This document shows, one piece after another, positions 6,698 through 13,961 of a stretch of 15,210 bases of DNA; the first letter of the stretch is position 1, and every line of letters starts with the position of its first letter. The stretch lies in NCBI GenBank assembly GCA_938028585.1, contig CALIZH010000329.1, positions 1 through 15,210 on the forward strand. The letters run 5' to 3'. The notes below the pieces were generated by a model. The model saw nothing but the letters and a program-made list of their open reading frames with translations, made no database searches and was not told the DNA's origin. The position numbers and the translations under genes were made by a program. The DNA comes from an uncultured Actinomyces sp. Its GTDB lineage: Bacteria > Actinomycetota > Actinomycetes > Actinomycetales > Actinomycetaceae.

Positions 6698-7957
6698 GTG
6701 GCGGAAAAAACCAATGTGCCTGAAATCCGCTTCGCCGGTTTTACTGACCCTTGGGAACAGCGTAAGTTGGGAGATTGCTTCGAGTTCTTGAAGAACAACA
6801 CTCTTTCACGCGCTGACTTGAATGGCGAGAATGGCACTGCTCGCAATGTTCATTACGGAGATATTCTTATTAAGTTCGGTGATTGCCTCGATGGCGAACG
6901 AAGCGATTTGCCGTTTATTACCGACGATACCGTACTTCCCAAATTTGCTGGGTCGATACTTCGCGAAGGCGATGTCATTTTTGCCGACACAGCAGAGGAC
7001 GAAGCGGTTGGCAAGTGTGTTGAACTGCAGAAACTACCAAAAGAACCAACTATCTCGGGGTTACATACGATACCAGTGCGACCTCGGTTCCCCTTTGGGA
7101 CAGGTTACCTGGGGCACTACCTTAATTCCAATGCATACCATAGACAGCTTCTCCCCTTAATGCAGGGAATCAAGGTGATTTCCGTTTCAAAGGCCGCACT
7201 GCAAGATACACAATTAAGATTTCCTAGCTTGTCGGAGCAATCTGCCATAGGCGCGGCGTTGAGTGCGATTGACAACCTCATCACCCTTCATCAGCGTAAG
7301 TACGATAAGCTGTGCGCTGTGAAGAAATCAATGCTCGATAAGATGTTTCCGAAACCCGGCGAGACCGAGCCCGAAATCCGCTTCGCCGGTTTTACTGACC
7401 CTTGGGAACAGCGTAAGTTGGGGGAGCTAGGGGTGATTTCAACAGGCAACACCCCTTCGACGAGTTGCCCAGATTACTATTCTGACGCTGGAATCCCATG
7501 GGTTACACCCACAGATATCTGTGAATCTACGCAGCTTGTAACGGACAAGAGCTTAAGCGAATTAGGCCAAACGGTAGCACGGACAGTTCCTTCTAACTCA
7601 ATCCTTTGTACCTGCATTGCAAGTATTGGTAAGAACGCCATTACTTCAACTACCAGCGGTTTCAATCAACAAATTAATGCATTGGTTCCAGATACTAACC
7701 TATATGAACCTTACTTCCTTTACGTTCAGAGCTCTCTGTGGTCGGAGACAATGAAACGCAACGCAGCAGCAGGGACCATGCAGATAGTCAACAAACGCGA
7801 GTTTTCGGACCTGATAACGTCTATCCCATCTAAAGACGAACAATACGATATTGCTTCCTTATTTTTTAGACTTGATTCTCTCATCACCCTTCATCAGCGT
7901 AAGTTGAATCTTCTGAAGAATACGAAGAAATCGCTTTTGGATAGGATGTTCGTTTAG
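6698..7957 (+). CDS. hsdS: Type I specificity subunit HsdS, expressed two-TRD copy
   Basis: HsdS of 419 residues sets which bipartite DNA sequence the complex methylates and cuts. It is built of two similar halves. Each opens with EIRFAGFTDPWEQRKLG (about residues 9-25 and 226-242), continues with a variable TRD, and closes with a coiled-coil spacer starting LITLHQRK. The first spacer runs through KSMLDKMFPKPG and the second ends KSLLDRMFV. Start: a GTG one base after the hsdM stop, preceded by GGGAGGTG. The frame is open upstream to 6590, but that part overlaps hsdM and is not HsdS-like. The TRDs (DNA 6772-7276 and 7423-7879) have lower GC and codon use unlike hsdM or hsdR, typical of exchanged domains. 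It is the last gene of the plus-strand operon, ended by a strong hairpin. Confidence 0.93.
   Translation: MAEKTNVPEIRFAGFTDPWEQRKLGDCFEFLKNNTLSRADLNGENGTARNVHYGDILIKFGDCLDGERSDLPFITDDTVLPKFAGSILREGDVIFADTAEDEAVGKCVELQKLPKEPTISGLHTIPVRPRFPFGTGYLGHYLNSNAYHRQLLPLMQGIKVISVSKAALQDTQLRFPSLSEQSAIGAALSAIDNLITLHQRKYDKLCAVKKSMLDKMFPKPGETEPEIRFAGFTDPWEQRKLGELGVISTGNTPSTSCPDYYSDAGIPWVTPTDICESTQLVTDKSLSELGQTVARTVPSNSILCTCIASIGKNAITSTTSGFNQQINALVPDTNLYEPYFLYVQSSLWSETMKRNAAAGTMQIVNKREFSDLITSIPSKDEQYDIASLFFRLDSLITLHQRKLNLLKNTKKSLLDRMFV
6722..6771 (+). repeat. Site A1, 50-bp repeat at the 5' end of TRD1
   Basis: This is identical over 50 bp to 7373-7422 and encodes EIRFAGFTDPWEQRKLG. Its 19-bp core CTTGGGAACAGCGTAAGTT recurs in all five TRD cassettes and is the presumed recombination site. 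Confidence 0.9.
7277..7300 (+). repeat. Site B1, repeat at the 3' end of TRD1
   Basis: A 24-bp copy of the B site, identical to 7880-7903. The common 18-bp core CTCATCACCCTTCATCAG encodes LITLHQ and recurs at the end of all five TRD cassettes. Confidence 0.88.
7373..7422 (+). repeat. Site A2, 50-bp repeat at the 5' end of TRD2
   Basis: Exact direct copy of 6722-6771. A direct repeat of this length inside one gene can also recombine to delete a TRD. Confidence 0.9.
7880..7903 (+). repeat. Site B2, repeat at the 3' end of TRD2
   Basis: Exact 24-bp copy of site B1; followed by the C-terminal 19 codons of hsdS. Confidence 0.88.
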
Positions 7958-7989
7958 TTTTTTAACACAGATACCACTCTGAGATCATG

Positions 7990-8030
7990 AAACTGTCGAT
8001 TCGCATTAGTCGAATCGACAGTTTTTAAAT
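7990..8030 (+). terminator. Strong terminator after hsdS
   Basis: Perfect 14-bp stem AAACTGTCGATTCG (7990-8003) with 8011-8024, a 7-nt loop, then TTTAAAT. It ends the plus-strand operon 33 bp past the hsdS stop. The stem is symmetric, so it may also act weakly on the minus strand. It lies between TRD2 and TRD3, inside the segment that A2/A3 recombination would invert, and so would stay downstream of whichever TRD is installed. Confidence 0.8.
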
Positions 8031-8073
8031 ATTTGTGACCGAATCGTAAGGCACTGCTGCCTACTTACCGCTG

Positions 8074-8561
8074 TCACTGATGAAGGGTGATGAGAATGTC
8101 AAGGCCTTTTAGACAATCGGCTATCGCCCGCTGTTCATCAATGGTCGGTGGCACTTTAGCCACTATCTCCGCGAAGCGATCGTATCGCAAAGTTTGTGTG
8201 TCTTTGGAATTGCCCTGAGAGTCGCAGAGGTATTTGTAAAGCATGTCTGTTCGTTTTAAAAGATAGCCAAAACAGATCGAGTCAAGCTCAACTGCAGGTC
8301 TTGCAACCACATAAGCTGGACTTACGATGCCGTCATATTTACTTGAGTCAACTGCACCCTGCCACATGCGCATGCTGTTATATACGATGTCTCCAACGCG
8401 AACAACCTTATAGTTAGCGATGCTCGCACCGGGATTCGTGTCTCTGTCGGACTCGGATGCCGGATAGATTCCGTTAGCCACGCTAACTGACAAAATCTCT
8501 TCACTCGAAGATCGCTCGTTGCTTTCAGTAAACAGCTCACCCAACTTACGCTGTTCCCAAG
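8074..8561 (-). CDS. Silent HsdS half-gene, TRD3 cassette
   Basis: The reverse strand encodes one HsdS half: WEQRKLGEL, a TRD with GDIVYNSMRMWQG and IVSPAYVVA (a typical HsdS TRD signature), then DEQRAIADCLKGLDILITLHQ and a stop. It has no start codon of its own worth the name (only a TTG within site A3), no ribosome site and no promoter. It is therefore a stored cassette, not an expressed gene. The stop follows immediately after HQ, because the B site here is interrupted (see B3). A2/A3 inversion would place it in slot 2 of hsdS. Confidence 0.85.
8077..8094 (-). repeat. Site B3, truncated B site of TRD3
   Basis: This is the reverse complement of the 18-bp B core. Where other copies continue CGTAAG, this one reads TGACAGCGGTAAG, as if a few bases were inserted, creating the TGA stop at 8074-8076. 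Confidence 0.8.
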
Positions 8562-8564
8562 ATG
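8540..8564 (-). repeat. Site A3 at the 5' end of TRD3
   Basis: Reverse-oriented A site sharing 22 bp with A1/A2 and 25 bp with A5 (10580-10604). It is placed head-to-head with A4, 26 bp away. Confidence 0.88.
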
Positions 8565-8587
8565 GAGTCGTCCAATTTGGATAACCG

Positions 8588-8606
8588 CTTGGGAACAGCG
8601 TAAGTT
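8588..8606 (+). repeat. Site A4 at the 5' end of TRD4
   Basis: The 19-bp A core CTTGGGAACAGCGTAAGTT, followed by TCTCAG instead of GGG; the shortest match of the five A sites. It forms a 19-bp inverted repeat with 8543-8561. Confidence 0.85.
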
Positions 8607-9135
8607 CTCAGAGCTAGCTTCTTTGCGGAGAGGGTTGACGTACTCACCCGCAGACATTCGGCCATACGGTCAAGGTATTCGCGTGCTTAGATCATCCAAT
8701 ATTAATGAGGATGAATTTACCCTCAGCAATGAAGATGTATTTGTGGACGAGACTGTAGTTGGGATAGAGCTGGTACAAGAAGGTGAAATACTCATCACTG
8801 CTGCGAATGGCTCTCCTAGACTTGTTGGCAAACGTGCCATTATCGATGGTTTAACTGGGAAGACAGTCCATGGCGGCTTCATGCTTTGCGCTCATGCAGA
8901 ACAGCCCGACTGCGTCGCCGCACTTATGGGGTCGCGATGGTACCAGCACTTCTTGGCGACTGGAGTGGCTGGTGGCAACGGCTCTATTGGCAATCTTGAT
9001 AAAGCTGCCCTGGAAGATGAGTATGCATTTGTACCTTCCATCAAGGAGCAGGAGCTGATTGGCGCACTCTTCTCGCGCCTTAACAACCTCATCACCCTTC
9101 ATCAGCGTGAGCCACGGTTTGCTGATACAGGTTAA
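8588..9135 (+). CDS. Silent HsdS half-gene, TRD4 cassette
   Basis: Plus-strand HsdS half: WEQRKFSELASLRRG, a TRD with VLRSSNI, GEILITAANGS and NGSIGNLDKAALE, then the helix ending LFSRLNNLITLHQREPRFADTG. The only initiation codon near the front is a TTG at 8623 without a ribosome site, and no promoter is visible between this cassette and the oppositely oriented TRD3. It is therefore silent in this orientation unless reached by read-through. Its TAA (9133-9135) overlaps the TAA of the convergent recombinase gene (9132-9134) in the shared TTAA. Confidence 0.85.
9083..9115 (+). repeat. Site B4, left arm of the 33-bp inverted repeat flanking the recombinase
   Basis: A B site extended to 33 bp and perfectly inverted at 10083-10115. 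It differs from B1/B2 by reading CAGCGTGAGCCAC after the core. The two arms enclose the whole recombinase gene and its ribosome site. Confidence 0.9.
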
Positions 9136-10058
9136 ATAAGAGTCGAAAGAGCCCTCATGATGATGTCAATGTCCTTGTTCTCGAGCTCTTGGATGACGTG
9201 CAAATATGTTTCCTGAGTGGTGGTCATGCTTGCATGCCCGAGCCTTCGGGATACGCTGGCGATGGAGACGCCGGCGAAAAGCAAGAGTGATGCATGTGTA
9301 TGACGCAGCCCGTGGACGGATATGGTGGGTACGTCAACATTTTTGCAGTGGCGCGCTAAGACGCTGTTAGCCGTCGAGTTATAGACCTTTCCCTTCGCAA
9401 ATATGGGCTCAGTCGGCGGAAGATCTTTAAGCAGCCCAGAAAGTTGCATGATGAGTTGCCAGTCGAGTTGAACCTTCCGCACCGATGAGGCGTTTTTCGT
9501 GGGGACAAATCCGCCACCGTTCTTGTAGTCCCAGGTTTTGTTCACCGAGAGCGTTTGATGGGCGAAGTCGAAGTCTTCGGGAGTAAGCCCAAGGGCCTCG
9601 GAGAAGCGCAGACCTGTTTTAGCGACTATGAGAATAAGCCAATCCCAACTCGGCTCGCCTGATAAATCAAGGTCGCCGAGCATGGCATGAAGCTCAAACT
9701 GGTTGAGGTACTTGATCTTTTTCGTACGCGGCTGTTTCCCTTTGATGATGGCCTTGCGCGTAGGGTCGCGAGGGATGAGTCCTTCGTCAACTGCGTCAAG
9801 GATCGCCCCTTTAAGCTGATGGTGGAAGTCCATGGTTGTCTGGCGCTCGTGGTGCACTGCGTAGCCGTTGATGAGCTGCTGGTACGAGGTCCGGTCGAGA
9901 TCTTTTATCTTGAGGTCTGGAATCAGCTTGGCGAGCCAAGACTGCGTGAGCCGGTACTTTCCCATGGTGACCTCACGGATGGCCCCTTCTTTGTAGACGC
10001 TAATCCATTGTGAGTAGTAATCACAAAAAAGGGATTCTTCGTTGATACTGATTGGCAT
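9132..10058 (-). CDS. Tyrosine recombinase (phage-integrase family) of the hsdS shuffling system
   Basis: A 308-residue site-specific recombinase. It has an N-terminal SAM-like core-binding domain (about residues 5-115) and a C-terminal catalytic domain with the full set of residues: Arg151 (TGLRFSEALGL), Lys188 (PTKNASS), His249-x-x-Arg252 (HGLRHTHAS), His275 (LGHASMTTT) and nucleophile Tyr285 (ETYLHV). Enzymes of this type next to fragmented hsdS genes catalyse TRD inversions, as CreX does in the pneumococcal ivr locus. Start: ATG at 10058 with GAGGG just upstream. The upstream half-hsdS reading frame runs 38 nt into this gene, so in this orientation it is the last gene of an hsdR-hsdS'-recombinase operon. 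The adjoining A and B sites are its likely substrates. Confidence 0.93.
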   Translation of the reverse strand: MPISINEESLFCDYYSQWISVYKEGAIREVTMGKYRLTQSWLAKLIPDLKIKDLDRTSYQQLINGYAVHHERQTTMDFHHQLKGAILDAVDEGLIPRDPTRKAIIKGKQPRTKKIKYLNQFELHAMLGDLDLSGEPSWDWLILIVAKTGLRFSEALGLTPEDFDFAHQTLSVNKTWDYKNGGGFVPTKNASSVRKVQLDWQLIMQLSGLLKDLPPTEPIFAKGKVYNSTANSVLARHCKNVDVPTISVHGLRHTHASLLLFAGVSIASVSRRLGHASMTTTQETYLHVIQELENKDIDIIMRALSTLI

Positions 10059-10683
10059 TTTTACCCTCTTTCATCATGTGAGGTGGCTCACGCTGATGAA
10101 GGGTGATGAGGTTGTCGAGACCGAGAACGACCGTAGATATGCGCTTCTGCTCGCTTTCCGACGGGTAAAAGATCTCAACTTCGGCGATGTCGTTGCCATG
10201 GACATGTACGACTGATTTTCCTTGTGCTCGCTTTGCTAAATCGTCATGAGCTTTGCTGTACGTTATAGCAAGCGCGGTGTAGTCTGGATCAAGCTTGCTT
10301 ACTGGAATGACGACGTTTAAATCGCCGCCAAAAATGATTCCTGACCTGCGCACGGATGATGCAACGGCAATATCTTCTGCCGTTTCCCCGGATGCAGGAA
10401 CGATTACTTCGTTACCCTTTGAAAGAAGCGATCCCTCTTGCTCAACGGCAAAAGTGTCTACGTCCTCAATACGTGATTCATATTGGGTATATAGGCGCCC
10501 ATACAAGATTAGTGGGGCGCCAGCATTCCTAATGTCAGCTTTGCTGTAGCCATGCCCCTTAGAAATAGTGCAGAGCTCTCCCAACTTACGCTGTTCCCAA
10601 GATGAAGCGAGGGGACGCATGGTCAAATACGCCCCCTCGAATTGCCAAACCCTCAATTTCACCTGTTCATAATCGCTGCTCAT
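10021..10683 (-). CDS. hsdS: Half-length HsdS (TRD5) coupled to hsdR
   Basis: A 220-residue single-TRD specificity protein with its own ATG. The ATG overlaps the hsdR stop (ATGA, 10680-10683), so translation is probably coupled. Order: a 27-residue leader (MSSDYEQVKLRVWQ...), WEQRKLGELC, a TRD with GYSKADIRNAGAP and NEVIVPASGETAEDIA, then a closing helix ending LDNLITLHQREPPHM and a 19-residue tail read through the recombinase start region. Unlike TRD3 and TRD4 it is placed to be expressed. Half-length HsdS proteins are known to dimerise into a functional specificity unit, recognising a symmetric site. Alternatively it is only a reservoir for the two slots of the full hsdS. Confidence 0.85.
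   Translation of the reverse strand: MSSDYEQVKLRVWQFEGAYLTMRPLASSWEQRKLGELCTISKGHGYSKADIRNAGAPLILYGRLYTQYESRIEDVDTFAVEQEGSLLSKGNEVIVPASGETAEDIAVASSVRRSGIIFGGDLNVVIPVSKLDPDYTALAITYSKAHDDLAKRAQGKSVVHVHGNDIAEVEIFYPSESEQKRISTVVLGLDNLITLHQREPPHMMKEGKNANQYQRRIPFL
10083..10115 (-). repeat. Site B5, right arm of the 33-bp inverted repeat
   Basis: Perfect inverted copy of 9083-9115; contains the B core encoding LITLHQR of TRD5. Confidence 0.9.
10580..10604 (-). repeat. Site A5 at the 5' end of TRD5
   Basis: Reverse-oriented A site, 22 bp identical to A1/A2 and 25 bp identical to A3. It is opposite in orientation to A1, A2 and A4, so inversion with any of them is geometrically possible. Confidence 0.88.
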
Positions 10684-13600
10684 TCGTCGATGTCAAAGCC
10701 GCCTTCCAGGATGAACTTCTTCAACAGCGCCGCCGCACGGGAGTTCACCTTGAACAAAGAGAGCGTTTTGCCTTCCTTCTGTTCAAAGAAGGTCTTGGCA
10801 CGCGCCTTGTCTACCGAGTTCTTCAAATCGTCGAAGCGCCCGAACTCGTTAATGTTCGATTCTGTCAGGTCGAGAGCAGCCATGGTAGCAAGAAGCTCAC
10901 CGTCTATGCCGAGCGCCTCGACGACCCGCTCGACTTGGGCGTTTTTCGCCTTGCGAGCATAGGACGTGATGTAATCCCTCAGCGTCATGCCGTCTTCAAG
11001 GGTGACGTCCCCTCGCTCGACGTCGTGAAGGAACAGCTCGGCGAAACGCTGGTCGTCCTGGCTCAGAGACGCGAATGATCGGTGGAGTTCCTCGCGTGCG
11101 GCAGCGAGCCCCTCGTCGTCCTGCTCAAGGCATTTCAGCCACTTTTCGAAGTTTGCGTTCATGTAGTCACTGTCTATAAGCCCCGTGTCAATCTCGGTTA
11201 TATGACCATCGAGCTCGTAAGGCGCCTCCGGGGCGCCTCCAGGGCCGATTCCTCCCGCGAACAGCTCTTTGTAGCGTTGCACGAGGACGAGATAGGTCCG
11301 CTCGTCGATGATCGGCTGCACGAAGTAGGTTTTGCCGCGTCGCCCTCCCTCATCCGGTTCCTCCTCGAACTCGTAGGTATCCTGGTCCCACGTGAAACCC
11401 TGCACTTTCGCGGCTTCAAGGAACATGTTAAGCTCGACGAACTCCTTGGCAAACTTTCGCCTGGCCTCTTGCGATGCGGGAAGTTTCGAGAGATCGCCAA
11501 CGCCCGCAGCCTCAAACACCATGAGTATCTCCTGCAGACGCGCGTCCATCAGCGCGATATTGTACGGAAGCTTCTGCACGAACATGTCGAGCGGGCGGTC
11601 GCCCGAGTACAGCTTCACCGCAGCATCGATGTAGCCCTTCATAGTGTGGGGACGGCGGTAGTAGCGGATGGTGCCGAAGGGCTTGTCGGGGCCGAACAGG
11701 CGGTTGGTGCGGCTGAAGGCCTGGATGATACTCTCGTAGTCGATGACCTTGTCGAGGTAGAGCGTGTTGAGCCACTTGGAGTCGAAGCCCGTAAGCATCT
11801 GGTCCACTACGATGAGCAGGTCGATACGACTCTCGCGGTTGGCGTCGACGTTGACGTAGGGCTTCTTATGGGAAAGGCGCGCCGAGATGTCCTTCTTCAT
11901 GGCAGGCCAGGTGGGAATGGTGAACTCCTGGCCATATGCTTTGTTGTAATCCTCGATAAGTTCGACCAGGGCATCCTCCTTCACGGTGGAACCGGCGTCA
12001 TTGTCGATGCTCGGGTCGAAAAGCGCTGTCACCTTCATCTGCGGCGCCTCCATCTTGAAGGCGCGGTAGTAGTCAATCGCCTCGGGGATGGAGCTCGTCG
12101 CCAAAATCGCATGGAACTTGCCGCCATGGGAGAGCACTGGGAAGTGCCGCAGAACGTCCTCGACCACCTTGCTGTGGTGCGGCGTGTCGGGCCAGTACTG
12201 GGTGCGGGTCAGGAAGTCCTCAATGCCCTTGATGCGGTTACCGGCGCCGTCGACCATGGGGCCCATGGGGACCTTCGTCTGGTCCATGTAGTGGTAGAAG
12301 ACCTTGCTCTTGTGCTCGTCGGAGATGGCCTCGACGACGTTTGAGGCCTTAGCCTGCTCAAGGGCCACGGCCTCGCGCACGTCGTGGTCATCGAAGGTCG
12401 TCACCATATATGGGTCGAAGCCCAGGACGTTGCCGTCGCGAATGCCGTCGGCGATGCTGTAGCGGTGCAGGCACTCGCCGAACACCATGGCGGTGGTGGA
12501 GCCTTTCTTCTGGTTTTCGTCGAGGATTGGCGTGCCCGTGAAGCCGAAGAACAGCGCGTTGGGGAACGCGCGGCGTATGACCTGGAGCATCTCGCCGAAG
12601 GTGGAGCGGTGACACTCGTCGATGACGAACACGATCCGCTTGGAGGCCAGACAGTCGAGCTCCGCCTGGGTGATCCCGCCCTCGCTGGCTTTCACGTTGC
12701 TCATTTTCTGGATGGAGGTCACGATGAGGCGGTTCTTGGGGTCGTCGCTCGCGAGCTTCGACTTCAGCACCTGAGTGTTCTCGGTTCCCTGCACGTCGTC
12801 GGCATCGTCGGCGAACGCGCGGTACTCGGAGAGCGACTGCGTGCCCAGCTCGATGCGGTCCATCAGAAAGACCACCTTGTCGGCGTCGTGCGAGTCGGCT
12901 ATGAGCTGGGCAGATTTGAAGCTCGTCATGGTCTTGCCGGAGCCGGTGGTATGCCATATGTAGCCGCCGGGACGTCCCGGGGCACTGCTCTTGGGTCTCT
13001 CGTCCCATTTGCATCTGCGCACCTTGTCGGATATGGCGGCGGCCGCGTAATACTGGTAGCTGCGCATGACCTTCAGGCAGCCGTCCGAGCTGTCGGCCAC
13101 GGTATAGAAGCCGATGAGCTGGTGCGCCATGGGGATGGAGAGCATCGTGGAGGTGAATCGCTTCCATTCGCCGGTTCCGGGTTTGTCGCCCGCGCAGACG
13201 GGCTCGTTGTTGAAGTCCTCCCAGTGAAAATAGAAGTTCGGGTTGAATGCGCCTGTGCCAGGGTTGGCAAAGTACAGTGCTTCATCGGGAGTCATTCCCA
13301 CGAAAATCTGGACCAGGCGGAAGAGCCCCGTGAACACACCCTCGTGGGCGTACTTCTCTATCTGGCCGGTGGCTTGGCTGACGGGGATGCCGCTGCGCTT
13401 GAGCTCGATGTGGATGACGGGCATGCCGTTGATGAGCAGACACAGGTCGCCACGACGGTCGTTCAAGATCTTGCTCTTCGCGGGGTAGATTGGCTGCTGA
13501 GCTATCTGGTAGCGGCTCTGGCCAGCTGCGATCTCCTGGCGATCGTAGATTTTCAGGCTCACCTCCTTGCCCAGGTGGAGCGGATCGTCGGGGTTATCGC

Positions 13601-13880
13601 GCGTGATGGCGACGGTCTTTCCGTTGATGAACCCGTTGAGCGCGAGCGGGGTCTTGAGCGTTTCTATTTGTTCGATGACCTGTGCCATCTCGCCCTGGGT
13701 GAGCGGGCAGCCATTCAGGCGGTCGATGTCCGCGTTGTTCTGGAACAGAATCTTCGCCCAGTTCTCAATGAGGTCCTGCTCGGTGGGATAGCGCAGGACG
13801 CCGTCCGCATCGTCCCATCCGTGCTGCTTCAGTACGGTGACGACAGCTTCTTCAAAAGAAGTCTCTTTATCGTAAATCAT
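10680..13880 (-). CDS. hsdR: Type I restriction subunit HsdR
   Basis: A 1066-residue motor/nuclease subunit, a normal length for the family. It translocates DNA using ATP and cuts unmethylated DNA away from the recognition site. Seen in order: a PD-(D/E)xK nuclease domain with Asp145 (RRGDLCLL) and Glu159-x-Lys161 (HIELKRSG); helicase motif I TTGSGKT with Lys316; DECH box at 421-424; motif III FTGTP at 447-451; motif VI QAFSRTNR at 720-727; then the helical C-terminal region that docks to M2S. Start: ATG at 13880 with GAAAGG upstream. All catalytic residues are intact, so restriction should be possible. It faces hsdM and is transcribed separately, followed directly by the half-hsdS and the recombinase. 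High GC, like the first half of hsdM. Confidence 0.95.
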   Translation of the reverse strand: MIYDKETSFEEAVVTVLKQHGWDDADGVLRYPTEQDLIENWAKILFQNNADIDRLNGCPLTQGEMAQVIEQIETLKTPLALNGFINGKTVAITRDNPDDPLHLGKEVSLKIYDRQEIAAGQSRYQIAQQPIYPAKSKILNDRRGDLCLLINGMPVIHIELKRSGIPVSQATGQIEKYAHEGVFTGLFRLVQIFVGMTPDEALYFANPGTGAFNPNFYFHWEDFNNEPVCAGDKPGTGEWKRFTSTMLSIPMAHQLIGFYTVADSSDGCLKVMRSYQYYAAAAISDKVRRCKWDERPKSSAPGRPGGYIWHTTGSGKTMTSFKSAQLIADSHDADKVVFLMDRIELGTQSLSEYRAFADDADDVQGTENTQVLKSKLASDDPKNRLIVTSIQKMSNVKASEGGITQAELDCLASKRIVFVIDECHRSTFGEMLQVIRRAFPNALFFGFTGTPILDENQKKGSTTAMVFGECLHRYSIADGIRDGNVLGFDPYMVTTFDDHDVREAVALEQAKASNVVEAISDEHKSKVFYHYMDQTKVPMGPMVDGAGNRIKGIEDFLTRTQYWPDTPHHSKVVEDVLRHFPVLSHGGKFHAILATSSIPEAIDYYRAFKMEAPQMKVTALFDPSIDNDAGSTVKEDALVELIEDYNKAYGQEFTIPTWPAMKKDISARLSHKKPYVNVDANRESRIDLLIVVDQMLTGFDSKWLNTLYLDKVIDYESIIQAFSRTNRLFGPDKPFGTIRYYRRPHTMKGYIDAAVKLYSGDRPLDMFVQKLPYNIALMDARLQEILMVFEAAGVGDLSKLPASQEARRKFAKEFVELNMFLEAAKVQGFTWDQDTYEFEEEPDEGGRRGKTYFVQPIIDERTYLVLVQRYKELFAGGIGPGGAPEAPYELDGHITEIDTGLIDSDYMNANFEKWLKCLEQDDEGLAAAREELHRSFASLSQDDQRFAELFLHDVERGDVTLEDGMTLRDYITSYARKAKNAQVERVVEALGIDGELLATMAALDLTESNINEFGRFDDLKNSVDKARAKTFFEQKEGKTLSLFKVNSRAAALLKKFILEGGFDIDE

Positions 13881-13935
13881 CGGAGAAACCTTTCTTCGAA
13901 ATTGTTAAAAGCTATACATTTAGGTATCGATAATG

Positions 13936-13941
13936 ATTATA
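13936..13941 (-). promoter_or_regulatory. -10 box of the hsdR operon promoter
   Basis: The minus strand reads a perfect TATAAT 56 nt before the hsdR ATG. A weak TTACCA at 13961-13966 could be the -35, with a long 19-nt spacer. The predicted leader is about 49 nt and carries the GAAAGG ribosome site. Confidence 0.45.
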
Positions 13942-13961
13942 AGACGTAGATGCTTCCACCT

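Noticed and set aside
6698..10683. The WEQRKL and LITLHQ repeats as a novel repeat family
   Set aside because: These are conserved HsdS framework segments found in many bacteria. The interest lies in their arrangement, not their sequence.
3082..13880. Insertion sequence, transposon ends or tRNA attachment site bounding the RM locus
   Set aside because: I found no transposase, no tRNA gene and no matching direct repeats at the two edges. The recombinase looks dedicated to hsdS, not to integration.
12384..13949. Long plus-strand open frame (521 codons) opposite hsdR; another at 11082-12344
   Set aside because: Both lie antisense to an unbroken hsdR with all helicase and nuclease motifs. They are the usual mirror frames of high-GC coding DNA, with no ribosome site or domain.
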